From assembly GCF_024643205.1 (NCBI RefSeq), contig NZ_JAMKQJ010000009.1, forward strand, positions 124,001 to 188,000: a DNA stretch of 64,000 bases. The letters run 5' to 3'. This stretch comes from Parapedobacter tibetensis (GTDB lineage Bacteria > Bacteroidota > Bacteroidia > Sphingobacteriales > Sphingobacteriaceae). Positions 49,436 through 57,720 of this stretch are shown piece by piece. The notes under the pieces are model-generated. The model was not told the DNA's origin. It was given only the letters and a program-made list of their open reading frames with translations, and did not search any database. Both the position numbers and the translations under genes were made by a program. Position 1 is the stretch's first letter; every line of letters starts with the position of its first letter.

Positions 49436-52400
49436 CTAGAAATTCAACCGTACCCCCATGGCAATGGATCTTAGCGGTCTGGAAGTTCTATAGTCAGGAT
49501 CAAAGTCATCCTTGGAGGCTTTCCAGATAATTCCCAAATTATTGGCATAGGCATATACCTCCGCAGACTTGAATGGCATGGCCGAAAACTTTGCCTGGCT
49601 TATGCTGTAGGAAAAGCGTACATCATTAAGCCGGATATGGTCACCTTTTTCCACCAAGGCCCCCGAATTAATATAGAAGTTGTTCCTTCGCGAATCCGCC
49701 GTTTCCGGCAAAGAAGGAATCTGGGTCCATGTCTCATCCCCCGGTTGCTGCCATCTCCTATCGAAATCACCATGCCCCATCGTTCCCCGCAATAGTGTAT
49801 AATAATTGATCGATCCCCTCTTATAATAATACCCAAAGCGATACGAAACATTGATTGATAAGGAGAACCCTCTGTATGAAAAATCATTTCTTAAAGCCCC
49901 AAAACTTGTTGGCCTTACCGGACCATGATACTGTAGATTGTCTATGGTAGCTTCCCGGGTAATCGCCAGGTAATCGCTGCTCGGCTCTCCGTCCACAAAG
50001 CCCCTGGGATCGCCGGTATCAGGATCCAAACCGGCCCACTCGTAGGTGTATATTCCATACAATGGCCGGCCGACTTTAGGATAAGGCATCCCTGTATTGG
50101 CAATGTTCAGCAGATTACTGACAGTCGGCAACTTCTCAAAATCAGTCACCTTTTCTTTCAATCCACTGTAGATGAGATTAGAAGTCCAGGAAAAATCCCT
50201 TCTGAACCATCTGGCCGATAAAGTAAGGTCTGCTCCGCGCACCTGGCTTCCGGCAAAATTCCCTGTATAGCTTCTCAATCCGGTAGCAGAAGTAACTGAA
50301 TACTCCCCTAATAGGTCCTTAGAGTCCTTAAAATAATACTCAAATGAAGCTGCCAAAAATCCGTTTTGAGTTTCTATATCCAACGCCAGATTGGTTGTCC
50401 TAATTCTTTCCCAACTCAGTTCTGGATTGGGCGGGTTTCCGATTGAAGCAATGGTTAGCTGCGGTAAAACACTTCCTGGAACAAGGCGCACGTAAGAGGC
50501 TGTGACTTCAGAAGAGAGACTTTTATCCACATTTCCACTGAACCCATAGGTGGCCCGAAGTTTTATAAAAGGCATATTGGGAAGCTGGGCAAACTTCTCA
50601 TCGGAGAGAACCCATCCTGCGCCTACAGACCAAAGCGGCACTCCACGCATGTTAGCATCTACACCGAAGATATTTGCCTGATCCTTTCTTGCGCTCAATG
50701 TAAGAAAATACCGGTGTTTCAGATCATAGCCCAGGTTGGCATAATAAGACACAAACCGGTCCACTTTCCCTCCATGGGAATCCCCTGAAGTAATATTCCC
50801 CTGTACCCCGGGGTTAAAGTAATACGGATACCTGTTCACCATATCCACCGGGACACTCATTCCCATATCATCGCGGTATCCGTAGTAACGATTGGACCAA
50901 TCCAGCCCTTGAAGATCTCTCACCTCCAGTCCCGCAATGCCGTTTAGAAAGTGTTTCCCCTGCCATTCTTTGGCATAAGTGAGCTGGGGGCGGAACGTAT
51001 GGGAATAGGTATCCGATTCAGACACATCCAGAATGTCACCAATAGGGACAGGATATCTAAAATTGCCATCTTCATCTACCTGAACAACTTTGTTGATGCG
51101 GTCACGGGTTACAAACAGATCCAATGGATCCCGGTTTCTGGAATTCCTTACGTTTTTCCAGTATTGATAGAAGATGCCCACCTTCAGGTCAGGGGTGATG
51201 GAATATTGGAGCGAAGGGCTCACTCTCAAATCATAGGCCTGGGTACGATGGTCGAGTTTTCCGATTTCGTTTAGCGGCACATAACTCCAGTCCAATAGCC
51301 CACTATCTTCTACTGAAGTAATGTGTCTCGTGCTGTATGACCTGGCTATGGCGAGAAGGCTTCCGTTTCCATCCACAAGCCGGTCGTAGGCGTAGCCGAC
51401 CGGAAGTTCGGTGCCTGTCTGGATATTTTGATTGGCAAGATTGACCGAAAGCCCAATCTCCAATCGGTCTCCCGCTATTTTCCAGCGATCACCCATGGCG
51501 AGCGTCCAGCGGTTGCTGCTATTATCTATCACATCCGGTCGGATTTTGTCGTAGCCCAGCGATAACTGATAGGCATGCCTTGCGCTTCCTCCGGCTATGG
51601 AAAGAGCATATTGCTGGTTGATCCCGGGCTGCAGATAGTGATCGTGGATATCATTGCGGACATCTGATTGTCTGTAAAGAGCCATGCTCGCATACGCTTC
51701 CTCTTGCGTAATCCCTCCATCCCTGAGCGCGATCAAAGTCTCCACCGCCGGAGAAAGGTGGGATTTGTTTGCATTATTTTCCTGAGTCCTGTAGAAGTTT
51801 CTGGAAAATAACTCCTCTTCAATTCCGATAAAATCAGAAATATTCATCCTGGGGGCATAGAACAAATCCCTGTGCTCAGTAAGTGTCACGTTGGAATTGA
51901 GACTGACCCTCATGGGCTGATCGTTTTGGCCTTTTACAGTAGTGATCACAATCACCCCATTGCCCGCCCTGGCTCCCCAGATGGATGCCGCTGCTGCATC
52001 TTTGAGTACGGTGATAGAAGCGATGCCGTTAGGGTTGATGTTTTCCAATGGACCGTCATACGGAAAATTGTCGACAATGATAAGTGGTGAGGTGTCCGAA
52101 TTGATGGTACTCCGACCCCGGATAGTGATCGGTTCGTTGGTGGCGTGGATACCCCGATTAAAGATCAGACCGGGAGTGACATCTTCAAGCCTTTCCAGGA
52201 TATTGGCACTTACTTTTCTATCTATCAGATCTTCATCAAGAAACACGAAGCTGCCTGTAGCCCGTTCTTTTGGTATCTGTTGGTAGCCGGTGCTAAACAT
52301 TACCTCCACTTCTTCTAATTCACTGGAGGTAACCAGCAGTATGATGACACCCATATTTGCCGATGTTGGCACGGTCCGGGTGATATAACCTACATACGAC

Positions 52401-52996
52401 ACCTCTATCATAGACTCCTCCGGCACATCCCGTAGCACAAACTCCCCATTGCGATCGGTTCGGGTTTGCAGCGAGGTACGCTGGCCCTCGGCGTTCAGCA
52501 CGCGAACCGATGCACCGGCTAATGGACTCCCTAGACTATCCACCACACGGCCGTGGACTTCGGGGTGGGCGAGGATTAATTCACGAAGCGACCCGTTCGA
52601 CTCCGCTGCGCTCCGCTCAGGGTGACGCAGAGGTGTGGATGACGAGGGGGTGGATTTGGGAAGCAGCGTGACGATGCCGCTTTGGATGCGGTAGTCGATG
52701 GGTTTGCCTTGGAGACACGCCCGGAGCGCTTCTTCGAGCGTAGCTTTCTCGAGTTGTACGCTGACCGTACCGGCCTTGCGCATCAGTTGCCTATCGGCCA
52801 CGAAATCATAGCCGGTTTGCTGGCGCAACTGCTGGATAACCGTGGCTAAGGGTGTGTCTTTAGCGGTGAGGGTAACCTGCTGCCCGTAGGTATTTGCGCT
52901 TACGTGCAATAAGCCGAGGCAGAAGAAGAGGAAGATTAGCTTCATATAAAGCCAGATTTTTTGCGGCGGATGCCGCACGTATGTATAAAAATGCAT
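49436..52996 (-). CDS. SusC/RagA-family TonB-dependent transporter with STN domain
   Basis: About 1186 aa. The signal peptide (LIFLFFCLGLLHVSANTYGQ) is followed by a secretin/TonB N-terminal domain (41-113), a linker with an inserted repeat peptide (LRHPERSAAESNG, 123-135), a carboxypeptidase-like domain (GRVVDSLGSPLAGASVRVLN), the plug (ERLEDVTPGLIFNRGI, VLKDAAAASIWGARAGNGVI) and a 22-strand barrel ending SIAMGVRLNF. The STN domain signals to the anti-sigma factor FecR, encoded next upstream. The Met at 52996 is the usual family start; longer readings begin with a TTG at 53047. Confidence 0.94.
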   Translation of the reverse strand: MHFYTYVRHPPQKIWLYMKLIFLFFCLGLLHVSANTYGQQVTLTAKDTPLATVIQQLRQQTGYDFVADRQLMRKAGTVSVQLEKATLEEALRACLQGKPIDYRIQSGIVTLLPKSTPSSSTPLRHPERSAAESNGSLRELILAHPEVHGRVVDSLGSPLAGASVRVLNAEGQRTSLQTRTDRNGEFVLRDVPEESMIEVSYVGYITRTVPTSANMGVIILLVTSSELEEVEVMFSTGYQQIPKERATGSFVFLDEDLIDRKVSANILERLEDVTPGLIFNRGIHATNEPITIRGRSTINSDTSPLIIVDNFPYDGPLENINPNGIASITVLKDAAAASIWGARAGNGVIVITTVKGQNDQPMRVSLNSNVTLTEHRDLFYAPRMNISDFIGIEEELFSRNFYRTQENNANKSHLSPAVETLIALRDGGITQEEAYASMALYRQSDVRNDIHDHYLQPGINQQYALSIAGGSARHAYQLSLGYDKIRPDVIDNSSNRWTLAMGDRWKIAGDRLEIGLSVNLANQNIQTGTELPVGYAYDRLVDGNGSLLAIARSYSTRHITSVEDSGLLDWSYVPLNEIGKLDHRTQAYDLRVSPSLQYSITPDLKVGIFYQYWKNVRNSRNRDPLDLFVTRDRINKVVQVDEDGNFRYPVPIGDILDVSESDTYSHTFRPQLTYAKEWQGKHFLNGIAGLEVRDLQGLDWSNRYYGYRDDMGMSVPVDMVNRYPYYFNPGVQGNITSGDSHGGKVDRFVSYYANLGYDLKHRYFLTLSARKDQANIFGVDANMRGVPLWSVGAGWVLSDEKFAQLPNMPFIKLRATYGFSGNVDKSLSSEVTASYVRLVPGSVLPQLTIASIGNPPNPELSWERIRTTNLALDIETQNGFLAASFEYYFKDSKDLLGEYSVTSATGLRSYTGNFAGSQVRGADLTLSARWFRRDFSWTSNLIYSGLKEKVTDFEKLPTVSNLLNIANTGMPYPKVGRPLYGIYTYEWAGLDPDTGDPRGFVDGEPSSDYLAITREATIDNLQYHGPVRPTSFGALRNDFSYRGFSLSINVSYRFGYYYKRGSINYYTLLRGTMGHGDFDRRWQQPGDETWTQIPSLPETADSRRNNFYINSGALVEKGDHIRLNDVRFSYSISQAKFSAMPFKSAEVYAYANNLGIIWKASKDDFDPDYRTSRPLRSIAMGVRLNF
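52594..52627. repeat. Dispersed CCTGAGCGGAGC-type repeat inside the susC-like gene
   Basis: On the coding strand this is GCGTCACCCTGAGCGGAGCG followed by CAGCGGAGTCGAAC, a repeat widespread in bacterial intergenic DNA. Here it is read in frame as RHPERSAAESNG between the STN and carboxypeptidase-like domains. Confidence 0.8.
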
Positions 52997-53148
52997 ACTT
53001 TTGTTTGGTTTGGTAATGGTTAAAACATCCATATTGTTTAGTCGCAAGTGGGTAACGGGCCTACCAAGCTTCGCCGGATTCCGATGGCCGTCGGGATTCG
53101 GTTTTTTGTTGGCAGCCTTAGGCTGTGGTTATGTTTTCATGCTCTTCA

Positions 53149-54321
53149 TTATTTAGGGTTTACGATTAGTGTATTGCCATCCATGCGGAACTGCACCGTG
53201 CCAGTGGCTTCCATGGCTTCTAGCACCGCAGACAACTTGCGCTGCCGCGATACGGTGCCGAAAAACTCAACCGATCCGGGATCTTTTTCTATGCGTACTT
53301 CGATGTCATACCAGCGTGCGATCTGCCGCATGAGCGTGGGTAAGGGTACGCCCGTGAGGACGATGTCGCCGGATTTCCATGAAACGTATTGCTGTACGTC
53401 CACTTCGTTTATTTTGATGTTTCCTTTATGGACGATACTTTGTTCTCCGGGCGAAAGTCGATTTAAGATTTTAGATTTTAAATTTACGATTTCTACAACC
53501 CCTTCTACTAGCGTCGTTTTGGTCTCGGGCTCATCACCGTATGCCGATATATTAAACTCCGTACCCAATACTTCGACCGTTTGGCCTGCACTTTTTATCC
53601 GGAAGGGTTTTCGTTCGTCTTTCTCTACGGAGAAATAGCCCTCTCCTATTAGTTCGACTACTCGTTCGTTTTCGGAAAATCGGGATGGATATTTCAGGCT
53701 GGAGCAGGCATTGAGCCAGATGTTGGAGCCATCGGGAAGGGTAAGTTGGTAGGTGCCGCCTTTTGGAGTATTTAGTACATAGTAGTTAGTAGTTAGCTCT
53801 CCTTTCTCCGTGCCGGACGGGCTATCTTGCCCCCGCTCCAATACCTCACTGCCGTCATTATATACCACTTCGTCCCCTACGATAATCCCCGTTTGTGCCT
53901 CGCTCAGATCTATGGTGCGACCGTCGGCCAGGGTGAGCGTGGCCCGGTTGCCGCCGGGTGCGATGTCATCCACATTTACGATTGTCGATTTACGATTTAC
54001 GATTTGGTCGCCAAAGAAAATCCATGTAGCGGCTGTCGCCGCTATAAGCACGGCTGCGGCATAGGGTAGCCAATGGGTGAGACGACGGGCAGGTTTATCC
54101 AATGGTAGCTTGGCTGCTACACGGTCTTTGATGGCTTTCACCTGCTCATGATCGATGGCGTCTGACGCAGGTTTTGCCAATGCTTGCTCAATCAACGAGG
54201 TGAGCTGATCGGATGCTTCCTCCATGTCAAAATACTGAAGCAACGTATCCAACTCCTTGCTGGTGTATGTTCCGTCGAGGTACTTTCGAAACAGGATGGT
54301 GATATATTCGTCGGGTGTCAA
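53149..54321 (-). CDS. FecR-family anti-sigma factor
   Basis: A 390-aa inner-membrane protein. The cytoplasmic N-terminal part (LFRKYLDGTYTSKELDTLLQ) binds the ECF sigma factor; a transmembrane helix lies at about 85-103; the periplasmic FecR domain includes TPKGGTYQLTLPDGSNIWLN and VELIGEGYFSVEKDERKPF, and the C-terminal STN-like DUF4974 domain ends the protein. Three short stretches (107-117, 174-186 and 277-289) are encoded by dispersed DNA repeats. The only possible start is a TTG at 54321, with an in-frame stop 6 codons upstream; the usual start seems lost to the rearrangement just upstream. Confidence 0.92.
   Translation of the reverse strand: MTPDEYITILFRKYLDGTYTSKELDTLLQYFDMEEASDQLTSLIEQALAKPASDAIDHEQVKAIKDRVAAKLPLDKPARRLTHWLPYAAAVLIAATAATWIFFGDQIVNRKSTIVNVDDIAPGGNRATLTLADGRTIDLSEAQTGIIVGDEVVYNDGSEVLERGQDSPSGTEKGELTTNYYVLNTPKGGTYQLTLPDGSNIWLNACSSLKYPSRFSENERVVELIGEGYFSVEKDERKPFRIKSAGQTVEVLGTEFNISAYGDEPETKTTLVEGVVEIVNLKSKILNRLSPGEQSIVHKGNIKINEVDVQQYVSWKSGDIVLTGVPLPTLMRQIARWYDIEVRIEKDPGSVEFFGTVSRQRKLSAVLEAMEATGTVQFRMDGNTLIVNPK
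53459..53493. repeat. ATTTACGATTT-type repeat within fecR (3' copy)
   Basis: CGATTTAAGATTTTAGATTT continuing to TTTACGATTTC. Read in frame as EIVNLKSKILNR near residue 283. Confidence 0.6.
53767..53798. repeat. TAGTAGTTAGTAGTTAG-type repeat within fecR
   Basis: AGTATTTAGTACATAGTAGT then TAGTAGTTAGCTC; read in frame as ELTTNYYVLNT before the conserved TPKGG motif. Confidence 0.55.
53974..54006. repeat. ATTTACGATTT-type repeat within fecR (5' copy)
   Basis: TTTACGATTGTCGATTTACG then ATTTACGATTTGG; read in frame as QIVNRKSTIVN just after the transmembrane helix. Confidence 0.65.
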
Positions 54322-54326
54322 TGCCT

Positions 54327-54390
54327 TGGGTTTTCCTTAAATACAATCTTCCGGAAAAATCCAATACACCTAAATTGGATAATTTTTGTA
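54327..54390. repeat. 64-bp direct repeat, copy 1 (fecR side)
   Basis: Identical to 55160-55223 except for one base (T at 54342 against C in the other copy). Includes TTCCGGAAAAATCCAATACA and ends TAATTTTTGTA. The pair brackets the toxin-antitoxin module. Confidence 0.9.
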
Positions 54391-54446
54391 ATTCACTGGT
54401 TTATAGAAAGAAAAAATTTGAATCGCACTCTAGATGACCCATGTAC

Positions 54447-54476
54447 TTTTACAATGGGATATATTTATTATCTTTG
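54447..54476 (+). promoter_or_regulatory. Promoter for antitoxin-PIN module
   Basis: TATCTTTG at 54469-54476 with a TTTT at 54447-54450 at about -33; the antitoxin ATG is 23 nt downstream. Confidence 0.5.
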
Positions 54477-54499
54477 TAGTAACTAATGGCAATACAATC

Positions 54500-54730
54500 A
54501 TGAAGACACTAAATATATCCATATCTGATTACGAATATGATAAACTGGGATTAAAAGGCAATATGCTTTCGTTTAGTGACTTTGTAGACTTGTTAAGCAG
54601 ACAAATTTCCAGGCAGCAATTGCGGGCCAGTGTACAGCTCGCTGAAAAATATGGGCTTTCAAAAATGACCATGGATGACATCAATAAAGAGGTAAAGACC
54701 GTCCGTAAGAATGCAAAAAATAGTCATTGA
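54500..54730 (+). CDS. Antitoxin of PIN toxin-antitoxin module
   Basis: A 76-aa protein, MKTLNISISDYEYDKLGLKG at the start, with a helical core (SFSDFVDLLSRQISRQQLRA) and a basic C-terminus (EVKTVRKNAKNSH). It resembles antitoxins paired with the 'putative toxin-antitoxin system toxin component, PIN family' group. The ATG at 54500 follows the -7 box by 23 nt; longer readings are rejected. Its end overlaps the toxin start by 20 bp. Confidence 0.75.
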   Translation: MKTLNISISDYEYDKLGLKGNMLSFSDFVDLLSRQISRQQLRASVQLAEKYGLSKMTMDDINKEVKTVRKNAKNSH

Positions 54731-55130
54731 TACCAATGTCATTGTTTCCGCATTAATCCAGCGCGGTTATCCCTTTTTGATTGTCGATGCTATTTTTGAC
54801 AATATAAACATTCAGGTATGTATATCCGAAGAACTCTTTCAGGAATATTACGATGTGCTAAACCGAAAGAAGTTTGCCAAATTCCCGGATTTCCTTATGC
54901 GGGCACAAACGTTATTGGCCGATATTGAACTCCGGGCAGTTAAATTTACCCCGACTGCTGAAGTTATGATCATAAAAGACGATGATGACAATATGTTGCT
55001 GGAGTTGGCAGAAGTCAGCGATGCAGCGTATTTGATCACCGGGAACAGCAATGACTTCACGATAACAGCATATAAAAACACAAAAATTGTCTCTCCTAAA
55101 GAATTTTGGGAAATCTATACACTTTCGTAG
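54711..55130 (+). CDS. PIN-family toxin (putative RNase)
   Basis: A 139-aa intact PIN domain. It begins QKIVIDTNVIVSALI with the first catalytic Asp, has the second acidic residue in SEELFQEYYDVLN, and the third cluster in IIKDDDDNMLLELAEVSDAA followed by YLITGNSNDF. PIN toxins cleave RNA with Mg2+ or Mn2+. It is the intact counterpart of the deleted PIN gene at 45570 and lies inside the direct-repeat-bounded insertion between the sigma and fecR genes. Confidence 0.87.
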   Translation: MQKIVIDTNVIVSALIQRGYPFLIVDAIFDNINIQVCISEELFQEYYDVLNRKKFAKFPDFLMRAQTLLADIELRAVKFTPTAEVMIIKDDDDNMLLELAEVSDAAYLITGNSNDFTITAYKNTKIVSPKEFWEIYTLS

Positions 55131-55159
55131 GAATGAAGAAAGGCGGCCTTATCGCAAAG

Positions 55160-55223
55160 TGGGTTTTCCTTAAACACAATCTTCCGGAAAAATCCAATAC
55201 ACCTAAATTGGATAATTTTTGTA
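55160..55223. repeat. 64-bp direct repeat, copy 2 (sigma-factor side)
   Basis: Matches 54327-54390 with 63 of 64 bases. It lies 29 bp after the PIN toxin stop codon. Confidence 0.9.
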
Positions 55224-55249
55224 TACTGGTAGCTGACTATAGCTACTAT

Positions 55250-55335
55250 GGAACAGCAATTGATCGGCAGAAAAGCGGACTTTTTGTTGGTGTACGTTCC
55301 GTGGAGGTACTTCCGAAATAGCCCGCTATTCCAGC
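55250..55335 (-). pseudogene. Remnant of a fecR N-terminus
   Basis: On the minus strand the frame reads SGLFRKYLHGTYTNKKSAF, matching the N-terminal ILFRKYLDGTYTSKE of the FecR at 53149. The DNA of 55283-55319 is close to 54262-54298. A stop precedes it and the frame soon degenerates, so it is a duplicated fragment. Confidence 0.7.
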
Positions 55336-55395
55336 GTCGCTTTCAGTTGAACCTGACTATTTCAAAGCGTTCTGAGCAGCAAAGAATAACCGAAC

Positions 55396-55986
55396 TCAGG
55401 TTATTAAAACAGCAAACAGCAATAGCATAAACTGAGGGTAATTGACCAATTGCTCCTTTAGAAACGCATTGGCCCGTTGGATGTGTGCGTTCACGGCGCT
55501 TTCGGAAATGCCCAAGCATTCGGCCACCTCGCGATAACTCAGCCCTTCCAGCTTGCACAAGGTGTACACTTCACGCTGTTTGGCGGGCAGTTTGCTGAGC
55601 AGCCCGTGCAGGAGTTTCTCGTTCTCCTTTTGGAACAGTTGTGTCTCGATCTGCTCATACCCACCGGCAATAACCGGCTGGAAATATGCCCGCATTTTCT
55701 CGTCATGCACCGCCCGCTTGAACAGGTTCTTAGCCTTATTGGCCGAAATACGGAATAGGTAGCCTGCCACCGGCTTATCCGGATCTATCTCCCCCCGCTT
55801 CTCCCATAAGGCCATGAAGGTCTCCTGCAAAACCTCCTCCACGAGCACATCGTTTTTGAGCAGTTTGATCAGGTTGGCAATGAGCGCCGGGCTATATTGA
55901 TGGTAGAGGTGGCTGAAGGCGTGATGATCCCCATCCCGCAGTCTGAGCAGCAAGTCCCTTTCATCGGTAGCGGAGGTAGGTTTCAT
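55396..55986 (-). CDS. ECF RNA polymerase sigma factor (FecI-like)
   Basis: A 196-aa sigma-70 family protein. Region 2 is DHHAFSHLYHQYSPALIANL to FMALWEKRGEID and GYLFRISANKAKNLF; region 4 is SKLPAKQREVYTLCKLEGLS with the HTH REVAECLGISESAVNAHIQRA. It should direct transcription of the SusCD unit after release by FecR. A hydrophobic tail (FMLLLFAVLIT) closes the protein. Its normal neighbour fecR is now 1.07 kb away because of the toxin-antitoxin insertion. Confidence 0.94.
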   Translation of the reverse strand: MKPTSATDERDLLLRLRDGDHHAFSHLYHQYSPALIANLIKLLKNDVLVEEVLQETFMALWEKRGEIDPDKPVAGYLFRISANKAKNLFKRAVHDEKMRAYFQPVIAGGYEQIETQLFQKENEKLLHGLLSKLPAKQREVYTLCKLEGLSYREVAECLGISESAVNAHIQRANAFLKEQLVNYPQFMLLLFAVLIT

Positions 55987-56009
55987 TGTGTTGATGTCGT
56001 TTGTTAACT

Positions 56010-56040
56010 CAAAGTTAAGGATTTCGATTGGGAGTTACAA
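56010..56040 (-). promoter_or_regulatory. Promoter for ECF sigma gene
   Basis: On the minus strand TTG (56040-56038), 20 nt, TAACTTTG (56017-56010), 23 nt before the start codon. Confidence 0.55.
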
Positions 56041-56353
56041 ACGGATGAGGCTGGATTTTTTGCATTAGCCGATCTTCCGCGGATGGTTGCCGAATATCCC
56101 GATGGGAAAATCGAGTTGATTTAACATTGGCCATCACCTTCATCTTGTTCCTCCCGAAAGCATTCACGAAATGTGTGACCTCAAAGAACGAGTTAACGAC
56201 AGCTAAGCCCGACCGTACGTCTGGTGCAGGCTCCTCGTCTTTTATGCAGCCAGCGAAAAAGATTATCCCTAGAAACAAGGCTAAAGGCGCTTTTCCTTTT
56301 AAACTTACAAAACTAACGCTTGCCACCTGTTTATGACGCAAATCACCTTTCAT
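56015..56353 (-). CDS. Doubtful short lipoprotein-like reading frame
   Basis: 112 codons with a central hydrophobic stretch and lipobox-like Cys (APLALFLGIIFFAGC) followed by an acidic segment (IKDEEPAPDVRSGLAVVNSF). The start of an exported lipoprotein is believable, but the C-terminal half (MKVMANVKSTRFSHRDIRQP) is basic and unlike an exported domain. It overlaps the sigma-gene promoter at its end. It may be a truncated or frameshifted lipoprotein gene. Confidence 0.35.
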   Translation of the reverse strand: MKGDLRHKQVASVSFVSLKGKAPLALFLGIIFFAGCIKDEEPAPDVRSGLAVVNSFFEVTHFVNAFGRNKMKVMANVKSTRFSHRDIRQPSAEDRLMQKIQPHPFVTPNRNP

Positions 56354-56369
56354 AACTGGTTGCGCGTCC

Positions 56370-57467
56370 CTATACTACCCACCGCTCACATTCCTCCAAA
56401 AACGCTTCATCGGCATCGGCGCCGATACCGGGCAAATCAGGCAATGAAACGCGAAAACCATCAAACGCCACGCCACGCACAACGGGGTCTTCCAAATGCC
56501 CAATCATACAAGTATCCAAGTCAAAAAACTGCACATTGGGCGCCGCGTATGCAAAATGGACTTTGGCCGATAAGGCTACGCGGCTTTCCAGCATACCTCC
56601 GATCATACAGGGGATCTTGTATTCCGCAGCAGTCTGCTGGATGCGCAATGCCTCAGTAATACCGCCAGATTTGGAGAATTTGATGTTGATGTAATCGCAG
56701 GCTTCTTGTGCAGCGAGCCGCTGGGCATCGCGATGGTCATAGCAGCTTTCGTCGGCCATGATGGGGATGGTGGTTTCCTTACGCAATTGTGGCAAAAGGT
56801 GATCATCGTAGCTGCGCATGGGCTGTTCGCAGAATTGGATATTCAATGCTTCCAACCCCCGCAGGGCTTTAGTAGCCTGGGTAAAATCCCAGCCTTGGTT
56901 GGCGTCTATCCGTATGGGGATCTCCTGCCCAATCGCATCCCGGATGGCCCCTATCCGGGCAATGTCTGCCTCGGGCTCCTTGCCTAATTTGACCTTGAGT
57001 ACTTCAGCCCCTTGGTTTTTGAAGGCCAGCGCTTTATTGGCCATCTCCATCGGGCTGCTGATGCCTACCGTGATGTCCGTAATGATATCACGGATGGTGC
57101 CCCCGAGGTATTTGTATAAAGGTATACCCGCATACTTGGCAGCCAAATCATGAAGGGCAATATCAAAGGCACTTTTGATGGTGGTATTTCTGGCTATAAA
57201 TGCATCGAGCTCAGCTAACCGTGCGTGAATATCCAATGGATCCCTTCTTTTCCACAGCCGTGCAAAATCACGGGCAAGAACCAGACAGGTATCCTGGGTT
57301 TCCCCTACAATCATTGGGAAGGCTGAACATTCGCCTACACCGTACATCCCATTATCTGCATATACCCTAATTAAGGTGTTTTGTGCGTAATCCATCGTGC
57401 CCGTGGCTATGACAAAGGGTTCCATGGGGATACTGAAGCGATAAATCTCAGTATGGGTTATCTTCAT
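56370..57467 (-). CDS. Dipeptide epimerase-like enolase-superfamily enzyme
   Basis: A 365-aa enzyme of the mandelate racemase / muconate lactonising group. Catalytic features: the K-x-K motif in AEVLKVKLGKE, metal ligands in IRIDANQGWDF, FCEQPM and MADESCYDHRD, and the second base lysine in INIKFSKSGG. This pattern fits L-Ala-D/L-Glu epimerases and related dipeptide epimerases, which recycle murein peptides or other dipeptides in the cytoplasm. A single gene; the substrate cannot be fixed by eye. Confidence 0.9.
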   Translation of the reverse strand: MKITHTEIYRFSIPMEPFVIATGTMDYAQNTLIRVYADNGMYGVGECSAFPMIVGETQDTCLVLARDFARLWKRRDPLDIHARLAELDAFIARNTTIKSAFDIALHDLAAKYAGIPLYKYLGGTIRDIITDITVGISSPMEMANKALAFKNQGAEVLKVKLGKEPEADIARIGAIRDAIGQEIPIRIDANQGWDFTQATKALRGLEALNIQFCEQPMRSYDDHLLPQLRKETTIPIMADESCYDHRDAQRLAAQEACDYINIKFSKSGGITEALRIQQTAAEYKIPCMIGGMLESRVALSAKVHFAYAAPNVQFFDLDTCMIGHLEDPVVRGVAFDGFRVSLPDLPGIGADADEAFLEECERWVV

Positions 57468-57720
57468 TTTTTCTTATATTTATCAGTGGTTATAAATGCG
57501 CCCGAAATTAGCGTTTTAATTACCGGCAACCAAAAGACGGATGCACTGACAAATCATCATTATGAAATCGTCAAACAAGGGTGCCTGTTTTTGTTATTTT
57601 ATCAAAAATCATTATAAATAATAGGTAATTAACAATAAAATGAATAATAATTTGAAAATAATTTAATTTTCAACAAAATAATTACTATTTTAGCAAATTG
57701 AATACAGCTAACTAAATAGA

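Noticed and set aside
54327..55223. Insertion sequence with target-site duplication
   Set aside because: No transposase is present between the repeats, and 64 bp is far too long for a target-site duplication; duplication or recombination fits better.
56004..56124. Short plus-strand frame reading FDWELQTDEAGFFALADLPR
   Set aside because: It looks a little like a carboxypeptidase-type repeat but is only about 40 codons, lacks a start and lies over the sigma promoter; probably chance.
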